This document shows, piece after piece, positions 9,352 to 18,469 of a stretch of 55,450 nt of DNA. Both the position numbers and the translations under genes were made by a program. Position 1 is the stretch's first letter. The number at the start of each line of letters is the position of its first letter. The stretch lies in the NCBI GenBank assembly GCA_947174505.1, contig CAMWJF010000028.1:1-55450 (forward strand), read 5' to 3'. The notes beneath the pieces are model-generated. The model did no database searches, was not told where the DNA came from, and worked only from the letters and a program-made list of their open reading frames with translations. The stretch is from an uncultured Lachnospiraceae bacterium (lineage in GTDB: Bacteria; Bacillota; Clostridia; Lachnospirales; Lachnospiraceae).

Positions 9352-10110
9352 TTACAGCAGCCCGCACAATTCCTCATGGATCTTGCCGTTGGAGGCCACA
9401 ACACTTCCCCTTCTTGAGAAGACCAGCGGCTCCCCTGCAAAGTCCGTCACCTGTCCGCCGGCCTCCCTGACCAAAAGCATACCGGCCGCAAAATCCCACG
9501 GACTCAGCCGCGGCTCGAAGAAGCCCCCGGTGCGCCCGCATGCCACATAGGCCAGATCCATGGCCGCCGAACCCGTCCTGCGGATATCCTGCGCCCTGTC
9601 AAAAACACGCTGTATTCGTTGGAAATTCTTCTCCGCCAGCTCCCGGTCATAGGGAGACGTGCCCACGGAAATAATGGTTTCGCCCAAGGCTTCGGCCTCC
9701 GATACGTGGATGGGACTGCCGTTTAAGAAGCTGCCCTTCCCCTTCTGCGCATGATAGACGTCCTCCCGGAAGGGATCGTAGACGACGCCCAGCGTGATCT
9801 CCCCCTTTTCACAAAGCGCCAGCGATACCACGCTGTGCTGATAATCGTGGATCAGGTTGGTGGTGCCGTCTATGGGGTCCAGAATCCAGTAGGTATCCCC
9901 TGACATTTCGTGCAATCCCTCTTCCTCCCCCAAAAACTGGATATCGGGAAAGCGGTTCCCCAGCCCGTGGGCCAGAAAGTCCTGGATATCGGTGTCCACC
10001 CGGGTCACATAGTCCGCCCGTCCCTTTGTCCTAATATGTCCGGCTCTCTCCCGGTTTTCCACAAAGGTTTTTGTCTCCTTCACCAGCGCAATGATTTCCT
10101 GCAGCTCCAT
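9352..10110 (-). CDS. suhB: Inositol monophosphatase family enzyme
   Basis: A 252-aa phosphatase of the IMPase/SuhB/CysQ group. The metal-binding motifs are intact: LGEEEGL near residue 65, DPIDGTTN near 85 (three metal ligands), and SPWDFAAGMLLVREAGG near 205. It would remove phosphate from inositol monophosphate or a related sugar or nucleotide phosphate with magnesium. AAGGAAGGAG precedes the ATG. It follows the alpha-glucosidase promoter region in reverse and shares no obvious pathway with its neighbours. The subgroup and substrate cannot be fixed from sequence alone. Confidence 0.85.
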   Translation of the reverse strand: MELQEIIALVKETKTFVENRERAGHIRTKGRADYVTRVDTDIQDFLAHGLGNRFPDIQFLGEEEGLHEMSGDTYWILDPIDGTTNLIHDYQHSVVSLALCEKGEITLGVVYDPFREDVYHAQKGKGSFLNGSPIHVSEAEALGETIISVGTSPYDRELAEKNFQRIQRVFDRAQDIRRTGSAAMDLAYVACGRTGGFFEPRLSPWDFAAGMLLVREAGGQVTDFAGEPLVFSRRGSVVASNGKIHEELCGLL

Positions 10111-10213
10111 GCGATTCTCCTTCCTTTCCGCCGTTCTTCCATCCTCTATCCTTTACCTCTGTTCTTCCAGATACAGCGTCACACTGCGTCCTGCCCTCTC
10201 CGGCCGCCCCTTC

Positions 10214-12085
10214 CTACTCCTCCGCTCTCTCCGACAGCAGCCGCATCGGCTCCCTTCTTAAGCTTCTATTCATTTTCACCCAGGCAATCCCCACGCCTGC
10301 CGCCACAATAAACAGCGCACAGGACGCCGCCGGCATCCCGCTTTCCGCTGCATCCTCCACCACGATTTCATTGACTGCATTAGTTACACCCACCGTGTAA
10401 GTCGTCTCATAGTAAGTATGCCCGGCATTGGCCGCGGAAATCCCGCCGGAAATCCGAAAGCCGGCCGCCGCGCCGAGCACACTCCCCAGCAGAACCAGCA
10501 GGGCAAATCCCGAAAGCACGGACCAGCGGCATTGCGCCCTGCGCATACCAAGGGACCGCTCGATGGCCGTCCGCTCCGCCTGTTTCGTGATAAACAGATG
10601 GCTGAAAAAGAACAGAAGAAGAAGCGTCAGGATCATCCCCGCCGCAAGCAGGAACAGGGAGACCGCTTTCATATTGTCGATCCCCTCCTTCAGCCTGGAA
10701 TAGCCCATATCATAGAAGGTGACCGCCAGCTTATCCGTGCCGTACGCCGCCCAGCCCTTCAGGAAATCGTCGATGCCGCCGTTGGGAATCCGGAAGGACG
10801 TTGTAGCGTCCGTCATGGGCCCGCAGGCCACCAGATTTTTCCCGTCCCGCGCCTCGATGGATTCCATGGGCACGATCAGCTCATCCGCCCCCAAGTCAAA
10901 AATACTCTCCGTGCCGCTGAAAGTCACATCATAAATCCCCACCACCGTATACGCGGCAGCTTCAAACACGTCAAGGGGATTGCCGTCGGTGTCCACCAGC
11001 CCACTGTAAAAACCGATGCTTCCATCCAGCCAGAACTTTCTTCCCGCATTCACCTTCCTGTCCGTATACCGGAGCTGCACGTTCACCGGGTCTCCCAGTG
11101 ACAGCCCGTTGTTCTCCATAAAAGTCTTCGGCGCCAGACACACCTTACTGCCGTCCGCGTACTCCTCCTCACTGATATCCCGGCCTTCGCAGATATAAGC
11201 CTGCCCGCTGTAGAAGGGCATCAGAAGCGAAGTCTGGTTCGTGCCGGTAACCGGCTGGCAGTCCCGCCAGACCATTTCCGTCTGCGCCAGATTCAAAATC
11301 CTGCGCCCCGCTTCCGTCTCATAGAAGCCGTCGGTGACTTCAAAGATCTGATTCCCGTCCCGGAACACATCCTCCGGCTGGCTTCCGTCCGGCAGAAGAA
11401 GGTCTGATTCCAGCGAAAACGGAACAAGCTCCAGCCCGATATGCACCTCATTTTTCGACTGCATCTTCTCCTCATAAGCCTTGCCGTGTATATAGGAGCC
11501 CTGATTGCCCAGCATCGCCACATAAGTCTTGTCTTTATACAGCATCTCCGGGTTCGGATTCCTGTGGTCGCAGAAGTAATCCACCACACCCTCCAGTTTG
11601 GGGTCTCCGCCGATCACCTTCGTAATCTGGATCAGTACCGACTCGTCCGGCATACAGTCCTCCTTCGGGGAAAACTCGGCAATCAGGGCTCCCCGCTCAA
11701 TTCTATTCGGATTCTGGCTCTTGTACACCGTCACATACTCCGGCTGGTATGAAATATAAAACGCCCGCTGCTCCGGCTCCGCGATATATGCCGCCCCCGG
11801 GAAAAGCAGATCCTCCGGCGTATAGTAATCGCTGTACTGCGCGTTTTTTCTCACCTCATAATCCTTCGTCTCCGCATTCCAGAGAAACGTCTGCTCAAAG
11901 GAATCCGGTATCTGCCGCACCGTCCCGACGGTCATAAAACGGTCCTCATACTGCGCCATGGTATGACTTCCTTTCAGCCAGATACTGCCGCCAAGTGTCA
12001 TCAGAAACGCCGCAAGCACCGTCAACCCCAGAAAAAGTATCGTGCGCACAGGCGTGCGCATCATCTGTTTTAAACTGTTCTTCAT
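10214..12085 (-). CDS. FtsX-type ABC transporter permease with large outer domain
   Basis: A 623-aa permease: one membrane segment near residue 20 (TILFLGLTVLAAFLMTL), an outer domain of about 430 residues, then three C-terminal segments between about 475 and 615. This is the MacB/FtsX layout. The start is the ATG at 12085, with GGAGGTGG seven bases before; an upstream frame extension would overlap the preceding gene. It is translated just behind a second, shorter permease of similar design, so the two probably form one complex. No ATP-binding gene lies next to them. Possible roles are antimicrobial peptide resistance, lipoprotein handling or cell-wall control. Confidence 0.7.
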   Translation of the reverse strand: MKNSLKQMMRTPVRTILFLGLTVLAAFLMTLGGSIWLKGSHTMAQYEDRFMTVGTVRQIPDSFEQTFLWNAETKDYEVRKNAQYSDYYTPEDLLFPGAAYIAEPEQRAFYISYQPEYVTVYKSQNPNRIERGALIAEFSPKEDCMPDESVLIQITKVIGGDPKLEGVVDYFCDHRNPNPEMLYKDKTYVAMLGNQGSYIHGKAYEEKMQSKNEVHIGLELVPFSLESDLLLPDGSQPEDVFRDGNQIFEVTDGFYETEAGRRILNLAQTEMVWRDCQPVTGTNQTSLLMPFYSGQAYICEGRDISEEEYADGSKVCLAPKTFMENNGLSLGDPVNVQLRYTDRKVNAGRKFWLDGSIGFYSGLVDTDGNPLDVFEAAAYTVVGIYDVTFSGTESIFDLGADELIVPMESIEARDGKNLVACGPMTDATTSFRIPNGGIDDFLKGWAAYGTDKLAVTFYDMGYSRLKEGIDNMKAVSLFLLAAGMILTLLLLFFFSHLFITKQAERTAIERSLGMRRAQCRWSVLSGFALLVLLGSVLGAAAGFRISGGISAANAGHTYYETTYTVGVTNAVNEIVVEDAAESGMPAASCALFIVAAGVGIAWVKMNRSLRREPMRLLSERAEE

Positions 12086-12108
12086 CCGCCAACCACCTCC
12101 AGCCGCTT

Positions 12109-13329
12109 TCAATGCTGCACAGACAAAAGATACACCACGCTTCCCCTGCTCATCCGGCCAAAGGCCGCCGCCGCACCGATTAGATATGCCGCAAGCAGCA
12201 CACCGTTTACGGCGATCATCCCGGAAAACACCCCTGCTGCCATGGCCACCGCCAGATCTCCCACCACATTCCCGGTCAGCGCCAGCAGCATCTGCTCTGT
12301 CAGAAACAGAAGCGCCGCATGCTGCTTCTTCGCACCCTGCAGCCGCATAAGGGCAAACTCCTCTCTTCTGCCGTTACCGGCAAGATAACTCACCACATAA
12401 CCGATCAGCAGGACAAGAACCCATACCACAGGCTGAAACGACTGCAGCAGTTCTATGGAATGCCTCAAATGCGTGGCCCCGGCAATAAAGTCGCCGTCCC
12501 GGACCGCCAGCGCGCATCCTGTGTAGGAATCGCCCGCCTCCGCACTGGTCTCCATCAGTCCGATCTCCTGCATTTCCGATTTGAATCCGTTCAGGTCCAG
12601 CGGATTTTTCACATGGAAGGTGACCGTGTCCGCAAAAAACGTAAGCCCGGACTGTGCGAAGAGCTGCCGCGCCGTCTTTCCCGGAATGACCACATCCGTA
12701 CGCGCCGCACCGGTCTTACCCATGGTCTCCTCCATGGTTCCCGCGATGGTTACCTCCACCGTGCCGCCCATGGGATGAATGTCTATTTTATGGAATTCGC
12801 TGGCAGGATCGTAGTAGTAGCATTTTAAGGTGATGCTGTCTCCAACCGTCCAGCCGCGCTTTTTCAGCACATTCTCACCCACAATGCACGCCATCCTGTC
12901 CGAGGCGAGCAGCTCGTCCACGCTCTGCGCATCCATGCTGAACATGTCGTCTGTCATCTCACCGACCGCCGCCACATTGTTTGCACCCACCACATACAGG
13001 TTTAAGTACTTGGAATACTCGGCTTCCCGGAAGTCTCCCTCCCCCGCCATCATGACAGCCGTGTAGGACAGGTCCTTCACATGGCCGGACTGCTCCAACG
13101 TCTCCACCGTCTGCCCTGAAATAAACAGCCCGGTCCCCAAAGTGCCGTTCAGGCTGGTAATCTGGCAGAAGACCGGCACATTCTCCGCCAGCTCCGACAA
13201 CTGCGTCTGATAACTGCGGATGCTCCCGAAATACAGATGCAGAAGAAGTACCAGCATGACGCTGATCCCCACGGTCGCCAGATTGGCGGCCTTTCTTCTC
13301 TTCATACTCAAAAAAAGATAAGAAAACAT
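12109..13329 (-). CDS. FtsX-type ABC transporter permease, partner subunit
   Basis: A 406-aa protein with one N-terminal membrane segment (about residues 18-36), an outer domain of about 250 residues, and C-terminal hydrophobic segments with the FtsX-like EFALMRLQGAKKQHAALLFLTEQ cytoplasmic turn near residue 325. It lies 23 bases before the larger permease and is probably co-translated with it. At about 406 residues it is shorter than a typical MacB permease; only about three C-terminal segments are seen. Without an adjacent ATPase, the partner must be encoded elsewhere. Substrate unknown. Confidence 0.68.
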   Translation of the reverse strand: MFSYLFLSMKRRKAANLATVGISVMLVLLLHLYFGSIRSYQTQLSELAENVPVFCQITSLNGTLGTGLFISGQTVETLEQSGHVKDLSYTAVMMAGEGDFREAEYSKYLNLYVVGANNVAAVGEMTDDMFSMDAQSVDELLASDRMACIVGENVLKKRGWTVGDSITLKCYYYDPASEFHKIDIHPMGGTVEVTIAGTMEETMGKTGAARTDVVIPGKTARQLFAQSGLTFFADTVTFHVKNPLDLNGFKSEMQEIGLMETSAEAGDSYTGCALAVRDGDFIAGATHLRHSIELLQSFQPVVWVLVLLIGYVVSYLAGNGRREEFALMRLQGAKKQHAALLFLTEQMLLALTGNVVGDLAVAMAAGVFSGMIAVNGVLLAAYLIGAAAAFGRMSRGSVVYLLSVQH

Positions 13330-13373
13330 ACGATTCCCCCTGCCGGCTGTTTTACAGCCCTGCTTCTTCTCAA

Positions 13374-13403
13374 ATTATATATCTGCCGGAAATTTCACGG
13401 CAA
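13374..13403 (-). promoter_or_regulatory. Candidate promoter of the permease pair
   Basis: On the minus strand, TTGCCG (13398-13403) and TATAAT (13374-13379) are 18 bases apart, about 45 bases before the ATG at 13329. Confidence 0.45.
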
Positions 13404-13458
13404 TAGTACATTTTCAGAACGCCGCCGCAAATATTTCCTACCTTTTCTTTCCTGTTGA

Positions 13459-13490
13459 TGTCACATTTTCGGTTCTACGGCAGTATAAGG
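13459..13490 (+). promoter_or_regulatory. ECF-sigma-like promoter of the 87-aa gene
   Basis: TGTCACATTTTCGGTTCT followed by TATAAG after 19 bases. The same words (TGTCACCTTTTCGGTTCT, then TATAGG) stand before the ECF sigma gene at 17124-17156, with one mismatch over the 18-base core. ECF factors usually drive their own operon, so the shared motif suggests that this gene is in the same regulon. Confidence 0.55.
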
Positions 13491-13606
13491 GGCTGGTTGG
13501 AAGATTTTCTTTCCATCGTCTCTTTAAAACCACCGCCCATCTGCCGATAATCATTACATAGGAACCCGAAGTACATCACATATTATTTCAGACAGGAGCA
13601 TCGAAT

Positions 13607-13870
13607 ATGAACAGAGCAGCGGCTTTCAATGAACTGACGGCTATGAAACAGGTTTTGGATTCCATGGAAACTTCCGTGAAGCTGCGCAGTCAGGCACGGG
13701 CCGAGCGCAGGGCGGAAGAGGCCGAGCGGGAAAAGCAGGCTTTTAAGGAAAAGCTGATGCGCTCCGCCAACAGCAAACTCGAGCTTGACGCGGCGGCTTC
13801 CGGCGTCAAAGGCGCGAAGGACGCCGTGCAGCGGGATCAGCTCATGATCATGATGATGGCAGGTTTTTAA
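13607..13870 (+). CDS. 87-aa charged helical protein, unknown function
   Basis: The product is almost entirely predicted helix, with an Arg/Glu/Ala-rich centre (RSQARAERRAEEAEREKQAF) that could form a coiled coil, and a Met-rich end (MIMMMAGF). No signal peptide or membrane segment is evident. AGGAG stands 7-8 bases before the ATG. The reading frame ends inside a perfect palindrome that can terminate transcription in both directions. It is the only plus-strand gene in this stretch and has an ECF-type promoter about 117 bases upstream. I do not recognise a family; coding is supported by the ribosome binding site, promoter and terminator. Confidence 0.6.
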   Translation: MNRAAAFNELTAMKQVLDSMETSVKLRSQARAERRAEEAEREKQAFKEKLMRSANSKLELDAAASGVKGAKDAVQRDQLMIMMMAGF

Positions 13871-13880
13871 AACCTGCCTA
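13858..13880. terminator. Palindromic terminator between convergent genes
   Basis: GGCAGGTTTT and AAAACCTGCC form a near-perfect stem with T/A tracts, so it can act on both strands. It contains the stop codon of the 87-aa gene and reaches the stop of the convergent chemoreceptor gene. Confidence 0.65.
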
Positions 13881-15635
13881 TAGTTTTGTGAAAATTTCCG
13901 TCTCCTGCTTCAGGCTCACGGCGATTGCCTGGTTATCATCCATATGCTGCGCAATGCGCTCCATATCCAGCAGCAGTGTCTGTGTGCTGTCCGCCGCAAT
14001 GCCTACCCCCTTCTCTCCCTCTTCGATAGAACGGGCAATCAGCTCAATAGAGCCCGCGATCTCCTCAATCGTATCCTGCAGCCCATCCATCCGGTCCATA
14101 AAATCACCCACAACGCCTTCAATGTGATTCGCCTTTTCCCTGTATTCGGTTCCGCCCTTCGCAAAATTCTTAAATTCGGACAGTATAGAGGTGTTCATAT
14201 ATGCCACCAGATCATTTGCATTCTCCGCAAGGTTATTCACCGCCTGAATCACCATACTGTTGATGCCCTGAATCCGGTTGGCTGTCTTCTGGCTCTCCGT
14301 CGCCAGCTTACTGATCTCAGAAGCAACCACGGCAAATCCCCTGCCGGCCTCCCCTGCCCTCGCCGCCTCGATCGAGGCATTTAATGACAGCAGATTCGTC
14401 TCACTGGCAATATTCAGAATATCGTTTGTCAGGTCGTCGATCTGATTGACTTTCTCGCTCTCTGCGATTGCCTGCTCCAGCACTTCCAGAATCCTGCTGA
14501 TTTTATCTTCTGTAGATTCCATGGTCGTGTGGGCGGACTGCTCGATATGGTCTGCATGCTCCTTCATCTCGGCAGTATACCGGCGGATATCCATGGTCTG
14601 CTCCACCATGGCGTTTACTTCCTGTTTCACCTCTGCGGCATTCGTGTTGATTACGGCGGCGCTGCCGGACATCTCCTCCATCGTGGCCGTCAGTTCCTCC
14701 GTCATCGCGGACAGGTCGGACACGCTTCCGTTTGAGGTTATGATGCTGTCCCGCACTTCATTTACCACCTGTTCCATCTTGACGGAATTCTGCGTGATGA
14801 TTTTAAAGATGCTCTGCAGCTTTTCCATAAAAATATTGATTCCGCTGCCGACTTCCGCTATTTCACGGTTGGAGAGCAGCGCAACGCGGCGGGTCAGGTC
14901 GCCGTTCCGGTTGTCAATATCCGTTATAATTTCAATAATCTCGTTACGGGTTCTGCCAAGGGGTCTGATTACCATCAGCATAACGTTGAGAAGCGTATAT
15001 ACAAGCGCCATCACACTGATCCCGATAAAGACCGCGCTTAGAACCAGCGTCTGCCCATACCGCGTATTCTGCTCCGCCATGGCCTGCTGCGCGCGCTGCT
15101 GCATATCCGCCGTCATTTCATCAATGCTGCCCTGCATCGAGGCCGCATAATCCGATATCGCCCCGTTGGCCAGCGCATATGCTCCTTCATTATTCCCGTT
15201 TGCGCTGTAAGCCATCAGGTTGGCCAGTTCCCATTTCAAACCCTCATAGCTTTCAAGAAGACTCTCAAAGGCGCCCTGCTGCTCCTGTGTCAGATAAACG
15301 CGGTAATCCTCCAGATGCCCATCCAGAATACCCTCTTTTTCATGAATGATATCCACCAGGGATATCATGGTCTCCAGATCCGTAGATATAATATGGGACA
15401 GTCCCATTTTATGGATATCCTGTGTTTCTTTCTGGATTTCCGAAAGTGCGGAAATTCCTGTCATATATTCATCGGAAGCTCTCGATACATCCGTATTGAT
15501 CGTATGCATACTGTATACAGAAAAGACATTGGAGGCAAAACATACGGCTCCTAAAATGAACATCGGAAGCAGGAGAATCAGCTTTGTGCCCACTGTTCTT
15601 TTTCTGTTTACTACTCCGTTTGTTTCTTTACTCAT
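13878..15635 (-). CDS. Methyl-accepting chemotaxis protein
   Basis: A 585-aa transmembrane chemoreceptor. Segment 1 is near residues 17-40 and segment 2 near 195-220. Between them is a helical outer domain of about 150 residues resembling a four-helix bundle. A HAMP region follows ([11 protein letters not shown] on), then a long helical signalling domain with the hairpin tip [27 protein letters not shown] split over residues about 410-435 (shown in part: [20 protein letters not shown]). It would signal to CheA/CheW to bias flagellar rotation. The start at 15635 has GGGGGTGG six bases upstream. Its gene is 10-16 bases behind a sugar-binding lipoprotein gene, suggesting that the binding protein presents its ligand to this receptor. 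Confidence 0.9.
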   Translation of the reverse strand: MSKETNGVVNRKRTVGTKLILLLPMFILGAVCFASNVFSVYSMHTINTDVSRASDEYMTGISALSEIQKETQDIHKMGLSHIISTDLETMISLVDIIHEKEGILDGHLEDYRVYLTQEQQGAFESLLESYEGLKWELANLMAYSANGNNEGAYALANGAISDYAASMQGSIDEMTADMQQRAQQAMAEQNTRYGQTLVLSAVFIGISVMALVYTLLNVMLMVIRPLGRTRNEIIEIITDIDNRNGDLTRRVALLSNREIAEVGSGINIFMEKLQSIFKIITQNSVKMEQVVNEVRDSIITSNGSVSDLSAMTEELTATMEEMSGSAAVINTNAAEVKQEVNAMVEQTMDIRRYTAEMKEHADHIEQSAHTTMESTEDKISRILEVLEQAIAESEKVNQIDDLTNDILNIASETNLLSLNASIEAARAGEAGRGFAVVASEISKLATESQKTANRIQGINSMVIQAVNNLAENANDLVAYMNTSILSEFKNFAKGGTEYREKANHIEGVVGDFMDRMDGLQDTIEEIAGSIELIARSIEEGEKGVGIAADSTQTLLLDMERIAQHMDDNQAIAVSLKQETEIFTKL

Positions 15636-15651
15636 CCTCATCCACCCCCTT

Positions 15652-16941
15652 CTAACTGACTGTGGAAGCAGTGATGCCTGCCACTAATGTATCAATGATC
15701 TCCTGCGGCTCTGTTCCCGAAGGGTTGCCCGCCGCCAGATTCTCACCAAAATTCACGAACGGATCCCAATAATTATTGCCCACTCTCTGCAGCACACCAT
15801 ACTCGGACTGCGCAATAACCGCCTGTATTGCAGGCACTTTATTGACCGCATCGGACGCCGCCGCTTTTATATTGGACGGCCCCTGATTACGCTCTTCAAA
15901 ACGCAGTACCTGATTCTGTTCATTGGTGATCCAGTCAGCAAACTTAAGCGCCCATTCCACATGCGCACTGTATGCATTGACGCCCGCCATCTTATACCCC
16001 ACGAAGGAAGACATCTGTATCTGCTTTCCCGCACAGGTAAAGGTGGGAAGCTTTACCGCTCCATAATCGTTCCCCCACGCCGCCTGTATTTCCATCGCAT
16101 TCCACACACCGCTGACGCCCGCTATGACCGTGCCGTCCTGTACGCCCGCGACGAACTCGCTGTCAGGCTGATTTACAAAGCCGGGACTTGCCGCAATATC
16201 CAGCATCGCGTTGACAATATCCACGCCTGTGACGTCTCCCTCCGTCGTATTCCAGTTGCAGTAGTTGGTCACACCGTCGTCGTTGATGCCGAACTCCAGA
16301 CCGGTATTGCCGAAAAAGGAATACAGATACCAGCCGGAATCCCACTCCATGGAGAACTTCTTTTCATTCTCCGCCGCAACCTCCAGAATGCGGTCCAGAC
16401 TCTTCACATCCTCCTGCGTGAAATAGGTTTTATCGTAATATAAAAAGTAGCCGTTGTCCGCAGTCATAGGGTAGGCGTACAGAGTATCCCCGATACTTGC
16501 CGCAGACACAGAACCCTCTGTGTTGGCCGCTTTGATCTCATCCGCATTGGGCACCCTGGCCAGCGCACCCCCTGCCGCCAGACTTGACAACTGGTCATCC
16601 GCCATGAAAAATACATCCGCCGCATTATGTACATCACCCAAAACCTTACTTTTGGTCTCAGCGTCAGTAGCGGCTGCGACCTGAATGTCAAATTCCGCCT
16701 GTCCCGCATACGCCTGCTTAAAGCTGTCGATCATCTTCCCCAGCATTTCATGGTTCGTCTCCTCTGCCCATACGGTCAGTGAAACCACACCGCCGTCAGC
16801 CGGTGTCTCCGCGCCCTGTACATCCTCTGACAATACCGCTGCGTCCGCCGACGTTTCCGCTTCTGCCGCGCCGCCACACCCCGTAGTCAACATACCGCAC
16901 AATGTGACGGCGGCTGCAAGAATCACACCTTTTCTCTTCAT
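15652..16941 (-). CDS. Sugar-binding lipoprotein (family 1 solute-binding protein)
   Basis: A 429-aa exported lipoprotein: basic start, hydrophobic core, and lipobox MLTTGCGG with the lipidated Cys near residue 22. The mature part looks like a maltose/maltodextrin-type CUT1 binding protein ([66 protein letters not shown]). It should bind an oligosaccharide. No membrane permease or ATPase follows; the only operon partner is a chemoreceptor. It may serve sensing, or it may share a permease encoded elsewhere. GGGAGG precedes the ATG. Confidence 0.85.
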   Translation of the reverse strand: MKRKGVILAAAVTLCGMLTTGCGGAAEAETSADAAVLSEDVQGAETPADGGVVSLTVWAEETNHEMLGKMIDSFKQAYAGQAEFDIQVAAATDAETKSKVLGDVHNAADVFFMADDQLSSLAAGGALARVPNADEIKAANTEGSVSAASIGDTLYAYPMTADNGYFLYYDKTYFTQEDVKSLDRILEVAAENEKKFSMEWDSGWYLYSFFGNTGLEFGINDDGVTNYCNWNTTEGDVTGVDIVNAMLDIAASPGFVNQPDSEFVAGVQDGTVIAGVSGVWNAMEIQAAWGNDYGAVKLPTFTCAGKQIQMSSFVGYKMAGVNAYSAHVEWALKFADWITNEQNQVLRFEERNQGPSNIKAAASDAVNKVPAIQAVIAQSEYGVLQRVGNNYWDPFVNFGENLAAGNPSGTEPQEIIDTLVAGITASTVS

Positions 16942-17001
16942 TCGTCTGCCTCCCTGCCTTTTTATTACCCTTCATGGAAAATGTTTTTTAAAAAGTACTC
17001 C

Positions 17002-17036
17002 CCGTCACTATATGATATATAATTATATCATGACGG
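17002..17036. promoter_or_regulatory. Nested palindrome at the binding-protein promoter
   Basis: CCGTCA (17002-17007) pairs with TGACGG (17031-17036). Inside it TGATATA (17013-17019) pairs with TATATCA (17024-17030). TATAAT can be read on both strands in the centre. It may be an operator over the -10 box of the sugar-binding protein/chemoreceptor operon or a stem in its leader. Confidence 0.5.
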
Positions 17037-17123
17037 ATCGTATTACTGCAATCTTTTGGCCCGCGCCGGCCTCCTGTTTTTCGGAACAAAATCAAACGGC
17101 AATCACCATTTTCCTGAAATCTT

Positions 17124-17156
17124 TGTCACCTTTTCGGTTCTGTCACCGTTTATAGG
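17124..17156 (+). promoter_or_regulatory. ECF-like promoter of the sigma factor operon
   Basis: TGTCACCTTTTCGGTTCT followed by GTCACCG and TATAGG. The 18-base core differs by one base from the element before the 87-aa gene (13459 on). Autoregulation by the encoded ECF factor is the simplest reading. Confidence 0.6.
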
Positions 17157-17323
17157 GTGAGAGGCCTCTCATAAGACCGGCGGCGGCTTCCTGCGGCCGT
17201 CCGGCATCTGCATTTATCATTCAACCGGCCAGACAAAACAAGCCGCAAAATGGCCCATATCCTGACCGGCTGCCAGGTATAACAGCCATAAATATGTTGT
17301 AATTAAGAAAGGGGGGATCCGAC

Positions 17324-17791
17324 TTGCCCGAAAAGAGCGAGACCGAAATAAAACGCATCCTGCATGTTTACGGCGATATGCTCTACCGCACGGCCTATCT
17401 GCTTCTGGGCAGTCCCCACGACGTGCAGGACGCCTTGCAGGAGACGCTGCTGCGCTATTTGGAAAAGGCGCCCGCGTTCGTCTCGCAGGATCACGAAAAG
17501 GCGTGGCTTCTGCGGGTCACCACAAACTGCTGTAAGGATTGCCTGCGCTTTCGCAGACGACATGCCTGTCTGGATTTAGACACACTCCGGGAATGTCTCC
17601 CCGCGCGGGAAACACGGCACATACAGGAGCTGTACGCCCTGCCCGCCAAATGGAAAACCGTTCTTATCCTGCATTATTTTGAAGGATACTCGGGAAAAGA
17701 AATCGGGAAAATCCTCGGCTTATCGGAGAGCGCGGTCAAAAAACGGCTCCAGCGGGCCAGAGAAGCCTTACGGCTGGAACTGGAATCCTGA
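17324..17791 (+). CDS. ECF RNA polymerase sigma factor
   Basis: A 155-aa sigma-70-family protein. Region 2 spans residues about 8-75 (YGDMLYRTAYLLLGSPHDVQDALQETLLRYL, given here as YRTAYLLLGSPHDVQDALQE; then KAWLLRVTTNCCKD). Region 4 spans about 100-150 (LPAKWKTVLILHYFEGYS and IGKILGLSESAVKKRLQRAR helix-turn-helix). The TTG start at 17324 is supported by AAAGGGGGG seven bases before. It recognises a promoter type for envelope or stress genes; a matching motif lies upstream of itself and of the 87-aa gene at 13607. The next gene encodes a one-pass membrane protein, presumably its regulator. Confidence 0.9.
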   Translation: MPEKSETEIKRILHVYGDMLYRTAYLLLGSPHDVQDALQETLLRYLEKAPAFVSQDHEKAWLLRVTTNCCKDCLRFRRRHACLDLDTLRECLPARETRHIQELYALPAKWKTVLILHYFEGYSGKEIGKILGLSESAVKKRLQRAREALRLELES

Positions 17792-17890
17792 TGCAGTCTG
17801 TCGCAATTTATAAAATAACAGGTGTTTTTGCAGTTGTCCCACACAGGCAATGATGAAAATGATCCAAAAAGAGTGGAAGGAGATTACACG

Positions 17891-18466
17891 ATGAATGAAA
17901 AAGATATTTTAAAGCTGAAAGCGTCCCTCACCATGCCTTCTGAAATGACAGACTCCCTGATCAAAAAATGTGATGATTCCCATAGACAACGCATCGGCGG
18001 CACCTACTCCGGCCGTTACCGCGGCCTCTGTGCTGCCGCCGCCGCGCTTTTGTGCATCTGCGCAGTCGGCACCACCTCTTTTGCCTACAATGTCTATCAG
18101 GAGAAACAGCTTGCCGTCTTTATGGAGGCCGGTTTATCCCAGAGCGAAATTGACTATATCGGTCAGGAAATTGCAGAGATATGCGAAATTTCTTCCCGCC
18201 AGCCCGTCACCCTGCAATATGTCAGCGGCGACGAGGCGTGGGAGCAGTTTAAGTCTGCTTACCTGACTGACGAAAACGGCGAAGAAATGACGGATCTGAC
18301 CGCGTCCTTCGTGGAAAACCCGCTGGCGGACTCCTTCCACTACCGGGTAAGCGTCCGCCTGAACGCCGACACGCAGGCCGTACGGGACCAGATCGGCAGA
18401 CTGCCCGGCGTGCGGAAAATCACGACGGTGCGGGAGGCGGAAAAAAGTGCCGTCACCATACCGTAA
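17891..18466 (+). CDS. One-pass protein with FtsX-extracellular-domain-like region, putative anti-sigma
   Basis: The 191-aa product has a cytoplasmic part (residues 1-43), one membrane segment (about 44-62, CAAAAALLCICAVGTTSFAY) and an outer domain. In the outer domain, LQYVSGDEAWEQFKSAYL, then ENPLADSFHYRV and IGRLPGVRKI, follow the order of the FtsX extracellular domain, where FtsX recruits cell-wall hydrolases. None of FtsX's other three membrane segments is present. As second gene of an ECF sigma operon it probably holds or releases the sigma factor. No zinc anti-sigma motif is visible. The ATG at 17891 has AAGGAGA upstream; an earlier GTG at 17822 has no ribosome binding site. Confidence 0.7.
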   Translation: MNEKDILKLKASLTMPSEMTDSLIKKCDDSHRQRIGGTYSGRYRGLCAAAAALLCICAVGTTSFAYNVYQEKQLAVFMEAGLSQSEIDYIGQEIAEICEISSRQPVTLQYVSGDEAWEQFKSAYLTDENGEEMTDLTASFVENPLADSFHYRVSVRLNADTQAVRDQIGRLPGVRKITTVREAEKSAVTIP

Positions 18467-18469
18467 CTG

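Larger units (their letters stand above)
16942..17323. other. Intergenic region with divergent promoters
   Basis: This 382-base gap between divergent genes has no convincing gene. It contains the leader of the sugar-binding protein gene, a nested palindrome at 17002-17036, the ECF-like promoter at 17124-17156, a 12-bp palindrome GAGAGGCCTCTC at 17159-17170, and about 165 bases of untranslated leader before the sigma gene. Confidence 0.6.

Noticed and set aside
13858..13880. Palindrome considered as an attachment site or operator
   Set aside because: Its position between two convergent stop codons and its T/A tracts fit a two-way terminator better.
17822..17890. GTG start giving 23 extra residues to the FtsX-ECD-like protein
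   Set aside because: No ribosome binding site there, while the ATG at 17891 has AAGGAGA at proper distance.
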